Of a stretch of DNA of 64,000 bases, positions 53,937 through 62,202 are shown piece after piece. The translations under genes were made by a program, and so were the position numbers. The notes beneath the pieces are model-generated. The model searched no databases, had not been told where the DNA came from, and worked only from the letters and a program-made list of their open reading frames with translations. How positions within the stretch are numbered: position 1 is the stretch's first letter; each line of letters opens with the position of its first letter. This DNA is from Bacillota bacterium (GTDB lineage Bacteria > Bacillota > Bacilli > Paenibacillales > Paenibacillaceae), in NCBI GenBank assembly GCA_023391635.1, contig JAEWAQ010000027.1:13900-77899 (forward strand), given 5' to 3'.

Positions 53937-55271
53937 GTGGCCCGTCGCAAAGTCGCCTTAGTATTTCTGCTCCTGTTCTTAATGGTATTGCTGCTGTCTC
54001 CCTGGGCGTCGGCGCCGATGCCGTCGCTCGATGCGGAAGATGTTCGGCAGTCCGGGGAGTTAACTTCGGACTTGTATGCCGATATGCCGGGCACGGACGA
54101 TCTCCCGTCCCGGCAAGTAGACTTGCAGGTGGCTGCCGCGCTGGCGCCTTCCGAATTCGAAGCGTTGCGCCGGCAGAGCGAGAAGCAATCGTATTTATTC
54201 CGCGATATACGCATATCGTTCGTGCGTATCGATCCTGCCGCTGCCTACAGCGCTTATGTAAACGCCTCCCGCGTCGGCTTGGCCGCCGACGTGATGCTCA
54301 TGGATAACGAATGGGTAAAGGCGTTCGCGGTATCCGGCTATTTGGCCCCCGCGGACAGCGCATTTGCCGGCGATGCTTTGTCCGAGCAATTCGACGCGAT
54401 CACCTCGCCGCTCCGATGGAACGGATATATATGGGGGGTTCCCCGCGATTACGATCCTTATGTGCTTGTCTGGCATAAGGATGCGCTGCATGCATGGACA
54501 GGCAACGAGCAGGCGGAGCCGCCTCGCGAATGGGCCGAGTGGCAGGCGCTTGCGGCCATCGATCGTGCGCAGGAGCCGCCGATGTACTGGCTGGCGATGA
54601 GCGGCAGCGATCCGTTCGCGCTGTTGTACTGGGTGCAGGCGGCAACCGGGGAACCGGCGGAAGCGTTCCGGGAAGACGGCGATGTTTGGCGTGATGCGGC
54701 AGCCGGGCAGGCGTTGGCACTGCTCGACAGCGAAAGATCGGGCGTCGCGTTCGCCAGCGATTCGGATGAAGTCGTATCCTTGCTGCTGTCGGGACGGACG
54801 ACTGCGGCGATTATGCCTTATTCGCAAGCGCGGGAACTGGTGGGCGGCCGATCGAGCAACGGACAAGCGCTGACCGTGGACCTGTCGGCATGGAAGCAGC
54901 CGTACGTCTGGCCCAGAGGCCGCAGCTTCACGATCTCGTCGCGTGCGGCGGAGGATGACGCCGCACGCCGCTGGATCGCGGCCATCACCGGGGAGGCCGT
55001 CCAGCGCGACAATCTGCTGGAAGACGGCAAACTTCCCGTCTATCGATCTTTGTACCGGGACATTGAGGACCGCACCATCGCCGACACGGTGCTGACAGAC
55101 GATACGGGCGCATTCCCGCGTGTTTCGCTGCCGGATTTCGGCCCCCACTTGCCGGAGCGCGTAACCGAGCTTCGCAGCTCGTGGGAGCAATTCGCCGCGG
55201 GGACGCTGAACGCGCAAGAATGGCTGGAGCGGCTCGCTGAGCCGTCATCCGATGCCAAGCTCGACCGTTAG
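53937..55271 (+). CDS. orphan extracellular solute-binding protein, membrane-anchored
   Basis: 444 residues from GTG 53937, eight bases after AGGAAAGG; the open frame extends back to 53382 only by reading antisense through the 53292 gene. One N-terminal hydrophobic helix (ALVFLLLFLMVLLLSPW) and no lipobox cysteine. The rest follows family 1 binding proteins: ADVMLMDNEWVKAFAVSGYLAP, LRWNGYIWGVPRDYDPYVLVWHKDAL, EWAEWQALAAID. No permease genes are nearby, so it may be a sensor-linked or scavenging binder. Its last 27 bases overlap the end of the minus-strand gene. Confidence 0.85.
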   Translation: MARRKVALVFLLLFLMVLLLSPWASAPMPSLDAEDVRQSGELTSDLYADMPGTDDLPSRQVDLQVAAALAPSEFEALRRQSEKQSYLFRDIRISFVRIDPAAAYSAYVNASRVGLAADVMLMDNEWVKAFAVSGYLAPADSAFAGDALSEQFDAITSPLRWNGYIWGVPRDYDPYVLVWHKDALHAWTGNEQAEPPREWAEWQALAAIDRAQEPPMYWLAMSGSDPFALLYWVQAATGEPAEAFREDGDVWRDAAAGQALALLDSERSGVAFASDSDEVVSLLLSGRTTAAIMPYSQARELVGGRSSNGQALTVDLSAWKQPYVWPRGRSFTISSRAAEDDAARRWIAAITGEAVQRDNLLEDGKLPVYRSLYRDIEDRTIADTVLTDDTGAFPRVSLPDFGPHLPERVTELRSSWEQFAAGTLNAQEWLERLAEPSSDAKLDR

Positions 55272-56327
55272 TTGTCCGGGACTCAGTTCGACGCTTTTCG
55301 CTTTGACGTACTTGATCAGCTTCTGCGGATAAAATCCGAGATCGAAGCTTCTTTCCAGATCGGCACGCGTCGTATCCGGCAAGGCGAGACCGTTGAAGAC
55401 GAGGCTGTCGATATGGAACAGGATGGCGTTCTCCGGCTTGTCTTGCAGCGAATAATGGCCATGGATCTGAACTTGGATGTCGCCGTTGTCGCCGGACAGC
55501 AGCATCCGATCCTGCTCGAATTGGATGGAAAAATGCTGAAAGCGGTCGTCGCGATCACGCAGGAATGCGTTCAATTGTTCGTCCGTCAGCGTCAATTTGG
55601 CAGACAAGCCTTTCGATTTCAACGTCTCCGGGTGCTCCTGGATGTAATTGGGCAAGTGCTGCATCGCCTCGGCCAAGGCGCGGAAATAGCGTTTGACTTC
55701 ATACAGTCCGACATTGTTCCAATAGGTCTCGAGTTCCGCCATCATCTGGCGCAGGCGCGCCTCTTCGCCGCTGGCGGCAAGCGCCTTGCCGACCTCGTCC
55801 TGAAGCTTCAGCAGCCGCTCGCGCTGCGCCTGCAGATTCTGCTCGACCGCGGCCAACTCGATTCGATCCTGCTGGAGCGACGCATATCCTTCGCGCAGGA
55901 CGGCATATTGATCTGCGTATCGGTCCAGCGTGCCGCGGTCGGCGCTGAGGATGTAGTCCATCGTCTCCCAGGTGCGAAGCAGCTCGGGCAGCGACTTGGC
56001 GTTCAACAGGGCGTCCAAGATGAAGTCGGTTCGCCCCATATAATAGGCCCGCAGCACTTTGCTTGCCTGCTCTCGTTGCACGGTGATGGCGATTTCCTGC
56101 TCGGCAAGCCGGTTACGGCTTTCCTCGATTTGCTGTTCGGTTTGCCCGCGAAGGGCGGCAATGCGTTCGATCTCACGGTCGATTTCGACGATGGACAAGC
56201 TTTTCTCCAGCAGTTGCTTCGTCTGCTCCGGCAGCGGCTCGGCATGAACGGGGACAGGCTGGGCGGCGCGGGAGGAGGCAAGCAGCCATACGATCGTCAG
56301 CATTCCGATCCAGATGATGCGGCGCAT
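55245..56327 (-). CDS. secreted coiled-coil protein, PcsB/CwlO-like N-terminus, unknown function
   Basis: 360 residues from ATG at 56327 (minus), with AAAGGAGGG upstream. Signal peptide (about 1-28), then about 180 residues of coiled coil (IDREIERIAALRGQTEQQIEESRNRLAEQE), including RAYYMGRTDFILDALLNAKSLPELLRTWE. The latter segment resembles the linker after the coiled coil of CwlO/PcsB peptidoglycan-hydrolase regulators. The C-terminal 130 residues are beta-rich and unlike NlpC or CHAP, so there is no hydrolase domain. Possibly a wall-hydrolase regulator; inference only. Confidence 0.8.
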   Translation of the reverse strand: MRRIIWIGMLTIVWLLASSRAAQPVPVHAEPLPEQTKQLLEKSLSIVEIDREIERIAALRGQTEQQIEESRNRLAEQEIAITVQREQASKVLRAYYMGRTDFILDALLNAKSLPELLRTWETMDYILSADRGTLDRYADQYAVLREGYASLQQDRIELAAVEQNLQAQRERLLKLQDEVGKALAASGEEARLRQMMAELETYWNNVGLYEVKRYFRALAEAMQHLPNYIQEHPETLKSKGLSAKLTLTDEQLNAFLRDRDDRFQHFSIQFEQDRMLLSGDNGDIQVQIHGHYSLQDKPENAILFHIDSLVFNGLALPDTTRADLERSFDLGFYPQKLIKYVKAKSVELSPGQLTVELGIG

Positions 56328-56422
56328 CGAGACCCTCCTTTCGGGCAGCAACGCCGACTCGCGGGTAGTCCAACTTTATGTATCTTACTATTATATTATG
56401 ACGGGAACAAAGGAGAAAGCGC

Positions 56423-57571
56423 ATGTCAGCGAAAGAGGCATTGAAATTCCTCAAGGCGAAAATCGAAACGAGCGGCAGGATTGGGCGAATGCCGGACGGG
56501 ACGCAGCGATCTTGCATGACGTTCCGCGATTATATGAACTTCGCGCTGTATCATCCCGATTTCGGTTATTACCGCAGCGGCACGGCTCGGGTCGGGCGCG
56601 AGGGGGACTTCTACACAAGCGCCTATATCGGGGATATCATGGGGGAGCAATTGGCGGATTGGCTGAACCGGCTGGCATCTGACCTGTATCCGGACCAAAC
56701 CCCGATCGACGTGGTCGATTGGGGCGGCGGGACAGGGCGGTTAGCCGGACAGATGCTGGCGGCTTGGCAGCAAGCCGGCGAAGCAGGCGATCGGTTCCGC
56801 GTGACCGTCGTCGACGGCAATCCGGCGCATCTCGTCCGTGCCGAGGAAACATTGGCCGAGTACATCGCGGCGGGCAGGGCGGGCGTGGCGAGCGCCGAGG
56901 AAGCCGGCTGCTGGCACGACCGGCAGACGATCGTGGTGGCCAACGAGCTGCTCGACGCTTTCCCCGTTCACCGGGTAACCTGTCGTGACGACGAGCTTCG
57001 GGAATGGGGAGTCGCTTGGGATGCGGGCGAAGGACGATTGGCCCCGTGCCTGACCGAACCCAGCGACCCCGGTATCGCTGCCTGGATCGACCGGCAAGGC
57101 GTGCGGCTCGTGGAAGGCCAGACGACGGAGATCGGACTGGATGGCGCGGCGTGGTTGTCGGACCTATCCGAACGGCTCGGGTCGGCCGTGATCGTCTTCA
57201 TCGATTACGGAGACGGTACCGCCGAGTTGACCGGGCCTCATCGGATGGACGGCACGCTGCTCATGTACGAGCGCCACCAGGCGCATGCCGATCCGTTCCG
57301 CAACCCGGGCGAACAGGACATGACCGCACACGTCGATTTCGATCTCATCCGCGACCGCGCCGTTCGATTGGGCTGGCAAGCGCATTGGTACGGCACGCAG
57401 AAGCAATTTCTGGTCGACTCGGGCGTGCTGGGCAAGTTGGTTCGTCACGACATCGCCGACCCGTTCCACCCGGTCGCGCGCCGCAACCGTGCCATTCGCC
57501 AATTGCTGTTGTCCGACGGCATGAGCGAGCTGTTTAAAGTGCAAGCGTGGATCAAGCCGGGTAATCGTTGA
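56423..57571 (+). CDS. MidA/NDUFAF7-like SAM-dependent methyltransferase
   Basis: 382 residues, ATG after AAAGGAGAAAG. DUF185 family: FRDYMNFALYHPDFGYYRSG, GDFYTSAYIGDIMGEQLADWL, VVDWGGGTGRLAGQML (SAM-binding) and VVANELLDAFPVHRV. The C-terminus has VIVFIDYGDGTAELTGPHRMDGTLL. Mitochondrial relatives methylate an arginine of complex I; bacterial substrates are not well known. Full length. Confidence 0.92.
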   Translation: MSAKEALKFLKAKIETSGRIGRMPDGTQRSCMTFRDYMNFALYHPDFGYYRSGTARVGREGDFYTSAYIGDIMGEQLADWLNRLASDLYPDQTPIDVVDWGGGTGRLAGQMLAAWQQAGEAGDRFRVTVVDGNPAHLVRAEETLAEYIAAGRAGVASAEEAGCWHDRQTIVVANELLDAFPVHRVTCRDDELREWGVAWDAGEGRLAPCLTEPSDPGIAAWIDRQGVRLVEGQTTEIGLDGAAWLSDLSERLGSAVIVFIDYGDGTAELTGPHRMDGTLLMYERHQAHADPFRNPGEQDMTAHVDFDLIRDRAVRLGWQAHWYGTQKQFLVDSGVLGKLVRHDIADPFHPVARRNRAIRQLLLSDGMSELFKVQAWIKPGNR

Positions 57572-57583
57572 ATATTTGCGGAC

Positions 57584-57630
57584 AAAAAAACCGTCAGCTA
57601 TCCGATGAAATACATCGGCACTGGCGGTTT
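57584..57630. terminator. terminator between convergent 56423 and DUF2626 genes
   Basis: AAACCGTCAG (57588-57597) pairs with CTGGCGGTTT (57621-57630, one G-T), enclosing CCGATG/CATCGG. The A run at 57584-57590 becomes a T run on the minus strand, so it works best for the DUF2626 gene. Confidence 0.78.
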
Positions 57631-57685
57631 CGCTTTCTATGTATCGGCGCGCAACACCCGCTCGAGGGATGATTCGCGGGACCGA

Positions 57686-57925
57686 TTACACCGGCATTTC
57701 CATCACGAATACGGAATAATAGGTGATGCCGAGGAACGACAGGACCATATAGGCCCAGAACAGCTTAATGTAGGTCCGTTCCGTCAAATTCAAATAGCCG
57801 ACCAGGAAGAAGACGGCCGTCTCAATGAAAAATAACACCGACATTTCGTACAAGTCGCCCGCAAAGGCCATCAGGGCGATCGCCAGCGTCCAGAAGCCAA
57901 GTACCCGGAACATGCGTCCGTTCAC
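57686..57925 (-). CDS. DUF2626 (YqgY-type) small membrane protein
   Basis: 79 residues with three hydrophobic segments: MFRVLGFWTLAIALMAFAGDLYEM, FFIETAVFFLVGYLNLTERTY and MVLSFLGITYYSVFVM. This is the usual length and pattern of DUF2626 proteins of Bacillales. Unknown function. GGGGGAT precedes the start, and a good promoter lies at 57968-57996. Confidence 0.9.
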   Translation of the reverse strand: MNGRMFRVLGFWTLAIALMAFAGDLYEMSVLFFIETAVFFLVGYLNLTERTYIKLFWAYMVLSFLGITYYSVFVMEMPV

Positions 57926-57967
57926 GTAATATCCCCCTCTCTTCCCAACGACCCATTACTAAAGCAT

Positions 57968-57996
57968 ATTATACCGTCTCGGCCTGTCGGGTGTAA
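57968..57996 (-). promoter_or_regulatory. sigma-A promoter of the DUF2626 gene
   Basis: On the minus strand TTACAC (57991-57996) and perfect TATAAT (57968-57973), 17-base spacer, about 40 bases before the start codon. Confidence 0.7.
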
Positions 57997-58104
57997 ACCG
58001 CAAGAAGTGACGAAGTGGCAAACTTTTCGTTTCCGTTCGTTATTTTACCCCTCCGTCTCCCGCTCTATTCGGCAGATCGAGAAAGGAAGAACGAGCGAGG
58101 GGAC

Positions 58105-58133
58105 GTATAGCCCTCCGAAAAATGGATATACCT
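58105..58133 (+). promoter_or_regulatory. possible sigma-F/G promoter of rsfA
   Basis: GTATA at 58105-58109, 14-base gap, GGATATACC at 58124-58132. This resembles the forespore pattern (GYWTA, then GGNNANAHT about 14-15 bases on) with one mismatch. rsfA is a forespore gene in Bacillus. The -10 overlaps the palindrome at 58124-58143. Confidence 0.4.
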
Positions 58134-58143
58134 AGGAGTATCC
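58124..58143. repeat. 20-bp near-palindrome upstream of rsfA
   Basis: GGATATACCTAGGAGTATCC, identical to its reverse complement at 16 of 20 positions, centred on CCTAGG. It overlaps the candidate forespore -10 and is a candidate operator. Confidence 0.55.
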
Positions 58144-58149
58144 GATAGA

Positions 58150-58177
58150 TTCTATGAATTCTACTACGGGCATAGAA
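58150..58177. repeat. inverted repeat upstream of rsfA
   Basis: TTCTATG (58150-58156) and CATAGAA (58171-58177), perfect seven-base arms with a 14-base spacer, 52 bases before the rsfA ATG. Confidence 0.5.
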
Positions 58178-58228
58178 ATGAATGAAGCAGAAGATGAAAT
58201 CGATGCGAAACAAGGAGGGAAGGGCATC

Positions 58229-58879
58229 ATGACGGCAGTGAGACAAGACGCGTGGAGTCCGGATGATGATTTGATTCTTGCGGAGGTGACCCTGCGCCAT
58301 ATCCGCGACGGCAGCACGCAGCTGGCCGCATTCGAAGAAGTCGGACAGCGGATCGGAAGAACATCCGCCGCATGCGGCTTCCGATGGAACAGCTGTGTCC
58401 GCAAGCGTTACGACGAAGCGATCGGCATGGCCAAACAGCAGCGGCAAAAAAGGAATTATTTGAAAAAGCAAGGCGTCGGAACCGCGATGTCCGGGGCGCA
58501 GCAGCTGATTTCCGAGGATGGGGAGTCCGGCAAGAGCGGTGAGATGGCAACCGTCGAATCGCTGTCGCTTGAAGCGATCATCCGCTATTTACGGCAATGG
58601 AAAAATTCCGTTCAAGAGATGAATCGCCAGATTCGTCAACTGGAAAAAGAAGCGAAAGACAAGGATGAGCAGTTGAGAGGATACAAGGAGCAGAACGATC
58701 GTCTTGCCAAGGAAGTCGATGAAGCGCAAAACGGCTACCAGGTCGTGAACGACGACTATAAGGCTCTTATCCGCATCATGGACCGGGCCAGACGGCTCGC
58801 CTTTCTATCGGAGGATTCGGAGGAAGACCACTCGCGCTTCAAGATGGATGCCAACGGGAACCTGGAACGGATTGAATAA
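58229..58879 (+). CDS. rsfA: RsfA family sporulation transcription factor
   Basis: 216 residues from ATG 58229, with AAGGAGGGAAGGG just upstream; the frame is open to 58154 but without a binding site. N-terminal SANT/Myb-like DNA-binding domain: RQDAWSPDDDLILAEVTLRHIRDGSTQLAAFEEVGQRIGRT and the recognition part SAACGFRWNSCVRKRY. A long coiled coil follows (NRQIRQLEKEAKDKDEQLRGYKEQ) for dimerisation. RsfA is a forespore regulator that tunes sigma-F/sigma-G targets in Bacillus. The upstream palindromes may mark autoregulation. Confidence 0.93.
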   Translation: MTAVRQDAWSPDDDLILAEVTLRHIRDGSTQLAAFEEVGQRIGRTSAACGFRWNSCVRKRYDEAIGMAKQQRQKRNYLKKQGVGTAMSGAQQLISEDGESGKSGEMATVESLSLEAIIRYLRQWKNSVQEMNRQIRQLEKEAKDKDEQLRGYKEQNDRLAKEVDEAQNGYQVVNDDYKALIRIMDRARRLAFLSEDSEEDHSRFKMDANGNLERIE

Positions 58880-58933
58880 ACGAATCGTCGCGTGAGCAAA
58901 TAAGGAGAGGATGAAGCGCTCGCGCTCCCTGCA

Positions 58934-58970
58934 GCCTGCCCTGAAGGATTTTTCCTTCGGGCAGGTTGTT
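58934..58970 (+). terminator. terminator after rsfA
   Basis: CCTGCCC (58935-58941) pairs with GGGCAGG (58959-58965), and an inner GAAGGA/TCCTTC stem extends it with loop TTTT; TTGTTTGC follows. It lies between rsfA and panE. Confidence 0.78.
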
Positions 58971-59049
58971 TGCTATGATGATATGCAAGTAAAAACGACT
59001 TCGTCGTCCCCTGCGGGACAGAGAATGAAGTGCGAAGGATGGGAATCGA

Positions 59050-60006
59050 TTGCCGGAACAAGTTGCCGTGCTGGGCGGAGGGGCGCTGGGAATGCTGCTG
59101 TCCGCAAGGTTGGCGTTGTCAGGACAGGACGTGATCTTGTGGACGCGAACCGAAGAGCAGGCCAGGCTGATCGGCGAGCAGGGCGTGGCGTTGGAATCGC
59201 TGGAGCCGGCGGGCGATGCGGGGATCCGGCACGCCCGATTGCTGGCGACTCCGTTCGCGGATGCGCGGCAGGGCGAGGCGGGTCTTGTGCTTGTAGCGGT
59301 GAAGCAGACGGCTCTGAATGAGGAACTGCTGTGCCGGATGTCGCATGCCGCCGCTCAGGATGCGATGGTCGTGCTGTTCCAGAACGGCGTCGGGCACTAC
59401 GATCGCTTGCGGTCGGCGCTGCCTGGCCGGGAATTGTTGTCCGCCGTCACGACGGAAGGATCGTTGCGCACGGGACCGGCTTCCGTCCGGCATACCGGCA
59501 AGGGCGAAACGTGGATCGGCTCGGAGACCGCGCATCCGAACTCCTCGGACAAGCTCGGATTGGCGATGCAAGGCGTAAAGATGAGGATGGAAAAGGCAGG
59601 ATTTTCCGCGTTCTTGTCGAATGAGATTAGACAGCGTATTTTGCGGAAACTGCTGATCAATGCGGTCATTAATCCGCTCTCGGCCATCTGGCGGGTATCC
59701 AACGGCGAATTGCCGAACTCTCCGGACCGGTTGATCGCCATGCAAGCATTGTTCCGGGAGACATCGCACCTATTGCGGCTGCATGGCGGCTTGCAAGGGA
59801 TTTCCGATGCGCAGCTGTGGGATGCGTTGCTCGAGGTTTGCGCGGCGACGGCCGCCAACCGCTCCTCCATGCTGCAGGATGTGCTGGCAGGACGCCAGAC
59901 CGAAATCGATGCCATGAACGGCCAGATTTGCCGCATGGCTGCAGAGGTCGGCGAGCCTGCGCCCTGGAATGAAACCGTAACGACGCTCGTGAAAGCCATC
60001 CATTAA
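59050..60006 (+). CDS. panE: 2-dehydropantoate 2-reductase (PanE/ApbA family)
   Basis: 318 residues from TTG 59050 with GAAGGATGGG upstream. N-terminal NADP-binding VAVLGGGALGMLLSARLALSGQDV, then VLVAVKQTAL, FQNGVGHYDRL, and the C-terminal catalytic region with LLINAVINPLSAIWRVSNGEL containing the conserved Lys-Asn pair. It reduces ketopantoate to pantoate for coenzyme A. The gene precedes a DUF3397 gene and bshC, the order seen in Bacillaceae. Confidence 0.93.
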   Translation: MPEQVAVLGGGALGMLLSARLALSGQDVILWTRTEEQARLIGEQGVALESLEPAGDAGIRHARLLATPFADARQGEAGLVLVAVKQTALNEELLCRMSHAAAQDAMVVLFQNGVGHYDRLRSALPGRELLSAVTTEGSLRTGPASVRHTGKGETWIGSETAHPNSSDKLGLAMQGVKMRMEKAGFSAFLSNEIRQRILRKLLINAVINPLSAIWRVSNGELPNSPDRLIAMQALFRETSHLLRLHGGLQGISDAQLWDALLEVCAATAANRSSMLQDVLAGRQTEIDAMNGQICRMAAEVGEPAPWNETVTTLVKAIH

Positions 60007-60024
60007 GCCCAAGGAGTGCTGAAG

Positions 60025-60423
60025 ATGAGCTGGATATGGAACGTCCTGACAGGTACGTACAAAATTATGGCGGCAATGCCGTTCATCCCGTTCCTCATCG
60101 TCTATTTCATCGGCGTGCTGCGCGGTCGCCAGAAGAAAGACGCGATCCGCCTGGCGATGGACGTGACGACGATCTTCCTGATCGGCATCGTCTCCGCCTT
60201 GCTCAGCAGCCGGACCGGCTCGAGTCTCGGGTTCTTCATCATTCTGCTCGTCATGCTGATTGGGGCAGGCTTGATCGGCAATGCGCAAACGCGGGTGCGC
60301 GGCACGATCGACCCTCCCCGCATTTTCCGCGCCGTATGGCGTCTTTCCTTCTTCGCCATGGCCGTGCTATATCTTCTGCTTATGACCCTTCATTTGATCT
60401 TTCCGGCTTCTGCCCATTCCTGA
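60025..60423 (+). CDS. DUF3397 membrane protein
   Basis: 132 residues from ATG 60025, placed by AAGGAG at 60011-60016. Four hydrophobic segments (PFIPFLIVYFIGVL; TTIFLIGIVSALL; GFFIILLVMLIGAGLIG; LSFFAMAVLYLLLM). This matches the DUF3397 pattern, a gene commonly found between panE and bshC. Function unknown. Confidence 0.85.
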   Translation: MSWIWNVLTGTYKIMAAMPFIPFLIVYFIGVLRGRQKKDAIRLAMDVTTIFLIGIVSALLSSRTGSSLGFFIILLVMLIGAGLIGNAQTRVRGTIDPPRIFRAVWRLSFFAMAVLYLLLMTLHLIFPASAHS

Positions 60424-60460
60424 ATCGCGAATAAGCCCAATTGCGTGTAGTTTTTAGCTT

Positions 60461-60489
60461 TTGACGGGGTTTCCCGCGTTGTGTAAAAT
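60461..60489 (+). promoter_or_regulatory. sigma-A promoter of bshC
   Basis: TTGACG at 60461-60466, 17-base spacer, TAAAAT at 60484-60489, 42 bases before the bshC TTG. Confidence 0.75.
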
Positions 60490-60531
60490 CATTATGGTAT
60501 CTTATTTGAATGGATCGGGGGAAACGGCCCG

Positions 60532-62187
60532 TTGAAAGTGACATCGCTGCATGAGCCGATTCTACGATCTTTGGCGGAACGTTATCGGCATCAAGATCCG
60601 GACGTCGTCTCGCTGTTCGGCGCACATCCGTCGCGTGCGGACGACTGGCGCGGCAGGGCGGCTTGGCTGGACGGTACGGCGAATAGTCGGGCAGACAAGG
60701 CGAGGGTAGCGGGGGTTCTGCGGCAATATCATGCCGGCTTGCCCGCGCATCCGGCCGTTCAGCGTTCGCTGGAGCGGCTCGGACAGGCGGACAGCCTTGT
60801 CGTCGTCGGCGGACAGCAAGCCGGATTGTTCGGCGGAGCCTTGATGATCTTCCATAAAGCGAGGTCCGTAATCCAAGCTGCACAATATGCAGAGCAATTG
60901 CTCGGGCGCCCCGTCGTTCCGGTATTCTGGATCGCCGGCGAAGACCACGACTTCGACGAAGCGAATCATGTGCACATCCAGCGTGCGGACGGAGCGGTCA
61001 AGCGCATCCGCATCGAGCGGCCGGAAGGACCGCGCGTAGCCGTGAGCCGCACGCCCATTTCGCGGGATTCGTGGGAGGAGGCGCTCAAGGAGCTGGCCGC
61101 CGAATTGCCCGATTCCGCCTATAAGGCGGATTTGCTTGCCAAGCTGGGCAGCCATCTGGCGGACGGGCCGACACTCAGCCTGGCGTTCGCCAGATTGCTT
61201 GCGGAATGGTTTGGACCGGAAGGCCTGGTGCTGATGGACGCGGACGATCCGGCATTGCGCGCGTTGGAAGGACCGATGTTCCGACAATTGATCGAGGACA
61301 ATGAACGATTGGAATCGGGGTTGGGTCAAGGCCAATCCGCTGTAACCGCGCTTGGCTTGCCGCTGCAGGCCGAATCCGCGCCCGGCAGCGCGAACTTGTT
61401 CCTCCACCACGAGATGGGTAGGCTGCTGCTTGCCAGGGACGGCGGCAGTTTCGTGAACCGCAAGAGCGCCGTCTCGATGGAACGCGAGGAATTGCTGGCG
61501 CTTGCGGAACGCATGCCCGATAAGCTCAGCACGAGCGCGCTGTCTCGCCCTCTAATGCAAGATTACGTGCTGCCGGTGCTGGCCGCCGTATTGGGACCGT
61601 CGGAACTGGCTTATTGGGGCGTGCTCGGCCCTGCGTTCGAGGCGTTCGGAATGCGGATGCCGGTGGCGGTTCCCCGGCAATCTTATACGTATCTGGATCC
61701 ACAGACGCTCAAGCTGTTGGACAAATTCTCCTTGACACCCGAGCTGGCGCTGCAGCAATGGGAGGAGAAGAAGGAAGCGTGGTTGTCCGCGCAGAACCCG
61801 TGGGACCTGGAAGGCGCGTTCCGTACGGCGAGAGAGCAGTTCCTGGCGATGTACTCGCCGCTGATCGAGCAGGTGTCGGCCATGCAGCCGGGCCTTGCAG
61901 CCCTGACAGAGAGCAATCGCGGCAAAATGCTGGCACAGATCGATTACTTGGAATCCCGCACCCGGGATGCGATGATCAGGCAGCATGAAGGGGAACTCCG
62001 GCAATGGGAATGGATTCGCTCGTCTCTGGCGCCCGGAGGGAAGCCGCAAGAACGTGTATACGGCACGATTCTTTATTGGAATTTGTATGGACCGGACTGG
62101 TTGCAGGGATGGCGCGATGTGTCTTTCGAGCCGACCGGAACCCACCGTCTGGCCGAAGGTATCGGTTGCATGAGCAGCACGTCATAG
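60532..62187 (+). CDS. bshC: BshC, bacillithiol synthase
   Basis: 551 residues from TTG 60532, with GGGGGAAA upstream. The family is recognised by VVVGGQQAGLFGGALMIFHKARSVI, PVFWIAGEDHDFDEANHVHI, and VLPVLAAVLGPSELAYWGVLGPAFEAFGMRMPV, with a C-terminal coiled coil. BshC adds cysteine to glucosaminyl-malate in the last step of bacillithiol synthesis. Complete. In Bacillaceae mraZ usually follows; here ahcY does. Confidence 0.96.
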   Translation: MKVTSLHEPILRSLAERYRHQDPDVVSLFGAHPSRADDWRGRAAWLDGTANSRADKARVAGVLRQYHAGLPAHPAVQRSLERLGQADSLVVVGGQQAGLFGGALMIFHKARSVIQAAQYAEQLLGRPVVPVFWIAGEDHDFDEANHVHIQRADGAVKRIRIERPEGPRVAVSRTPISRDSWEEALKELAAELPDSAYKADLLAKLGSHLADGPTLSLAFARLLAEWFGPEGLVLMDADDPALRALEGPMFRQLIEDNERLESGLGQGQSAVTALGLPLQAESAPGSANLFLHHEMGRLLLARDGGSFVNRKSAVSMEREELLALAERMPDKLSTSALSRPLMQDYVLPVLAAVLGPSELAYWGVLGPAFEAFGMRMPVAVPRQSYTYLDPQTLKLLDKFSLTPELALQQWEEKKEAWLSAQNPWDLEGAFRTAREQFLAMYSPLIEQVSAMQPGLAALTESNRGKMLAQIDYLESRTRDAMIRQHEGELRQWEWIRSSLAPGGKPQERVYGTILYWNLYGPDWLQGWRDVSFEPTGTHRLAEGIGCMSSTS

Positions 62188-62202
62188 AGGAGGAGCTTTC
62201 AT

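Noticed and set aside
55272..56444. 390-codon plus-strand frame
   Set aside because: Antisense to the secreted coiled-coil protein, which has a signal peptide, ribosome binding site and coherent heptads.
62188..62202. S-adenosylhomocysteine riboswitch before ahcY
   Set aside because: Only 15 bases separate bshC and ahcY, filled by the ribosome binding site; there is no room for the element.
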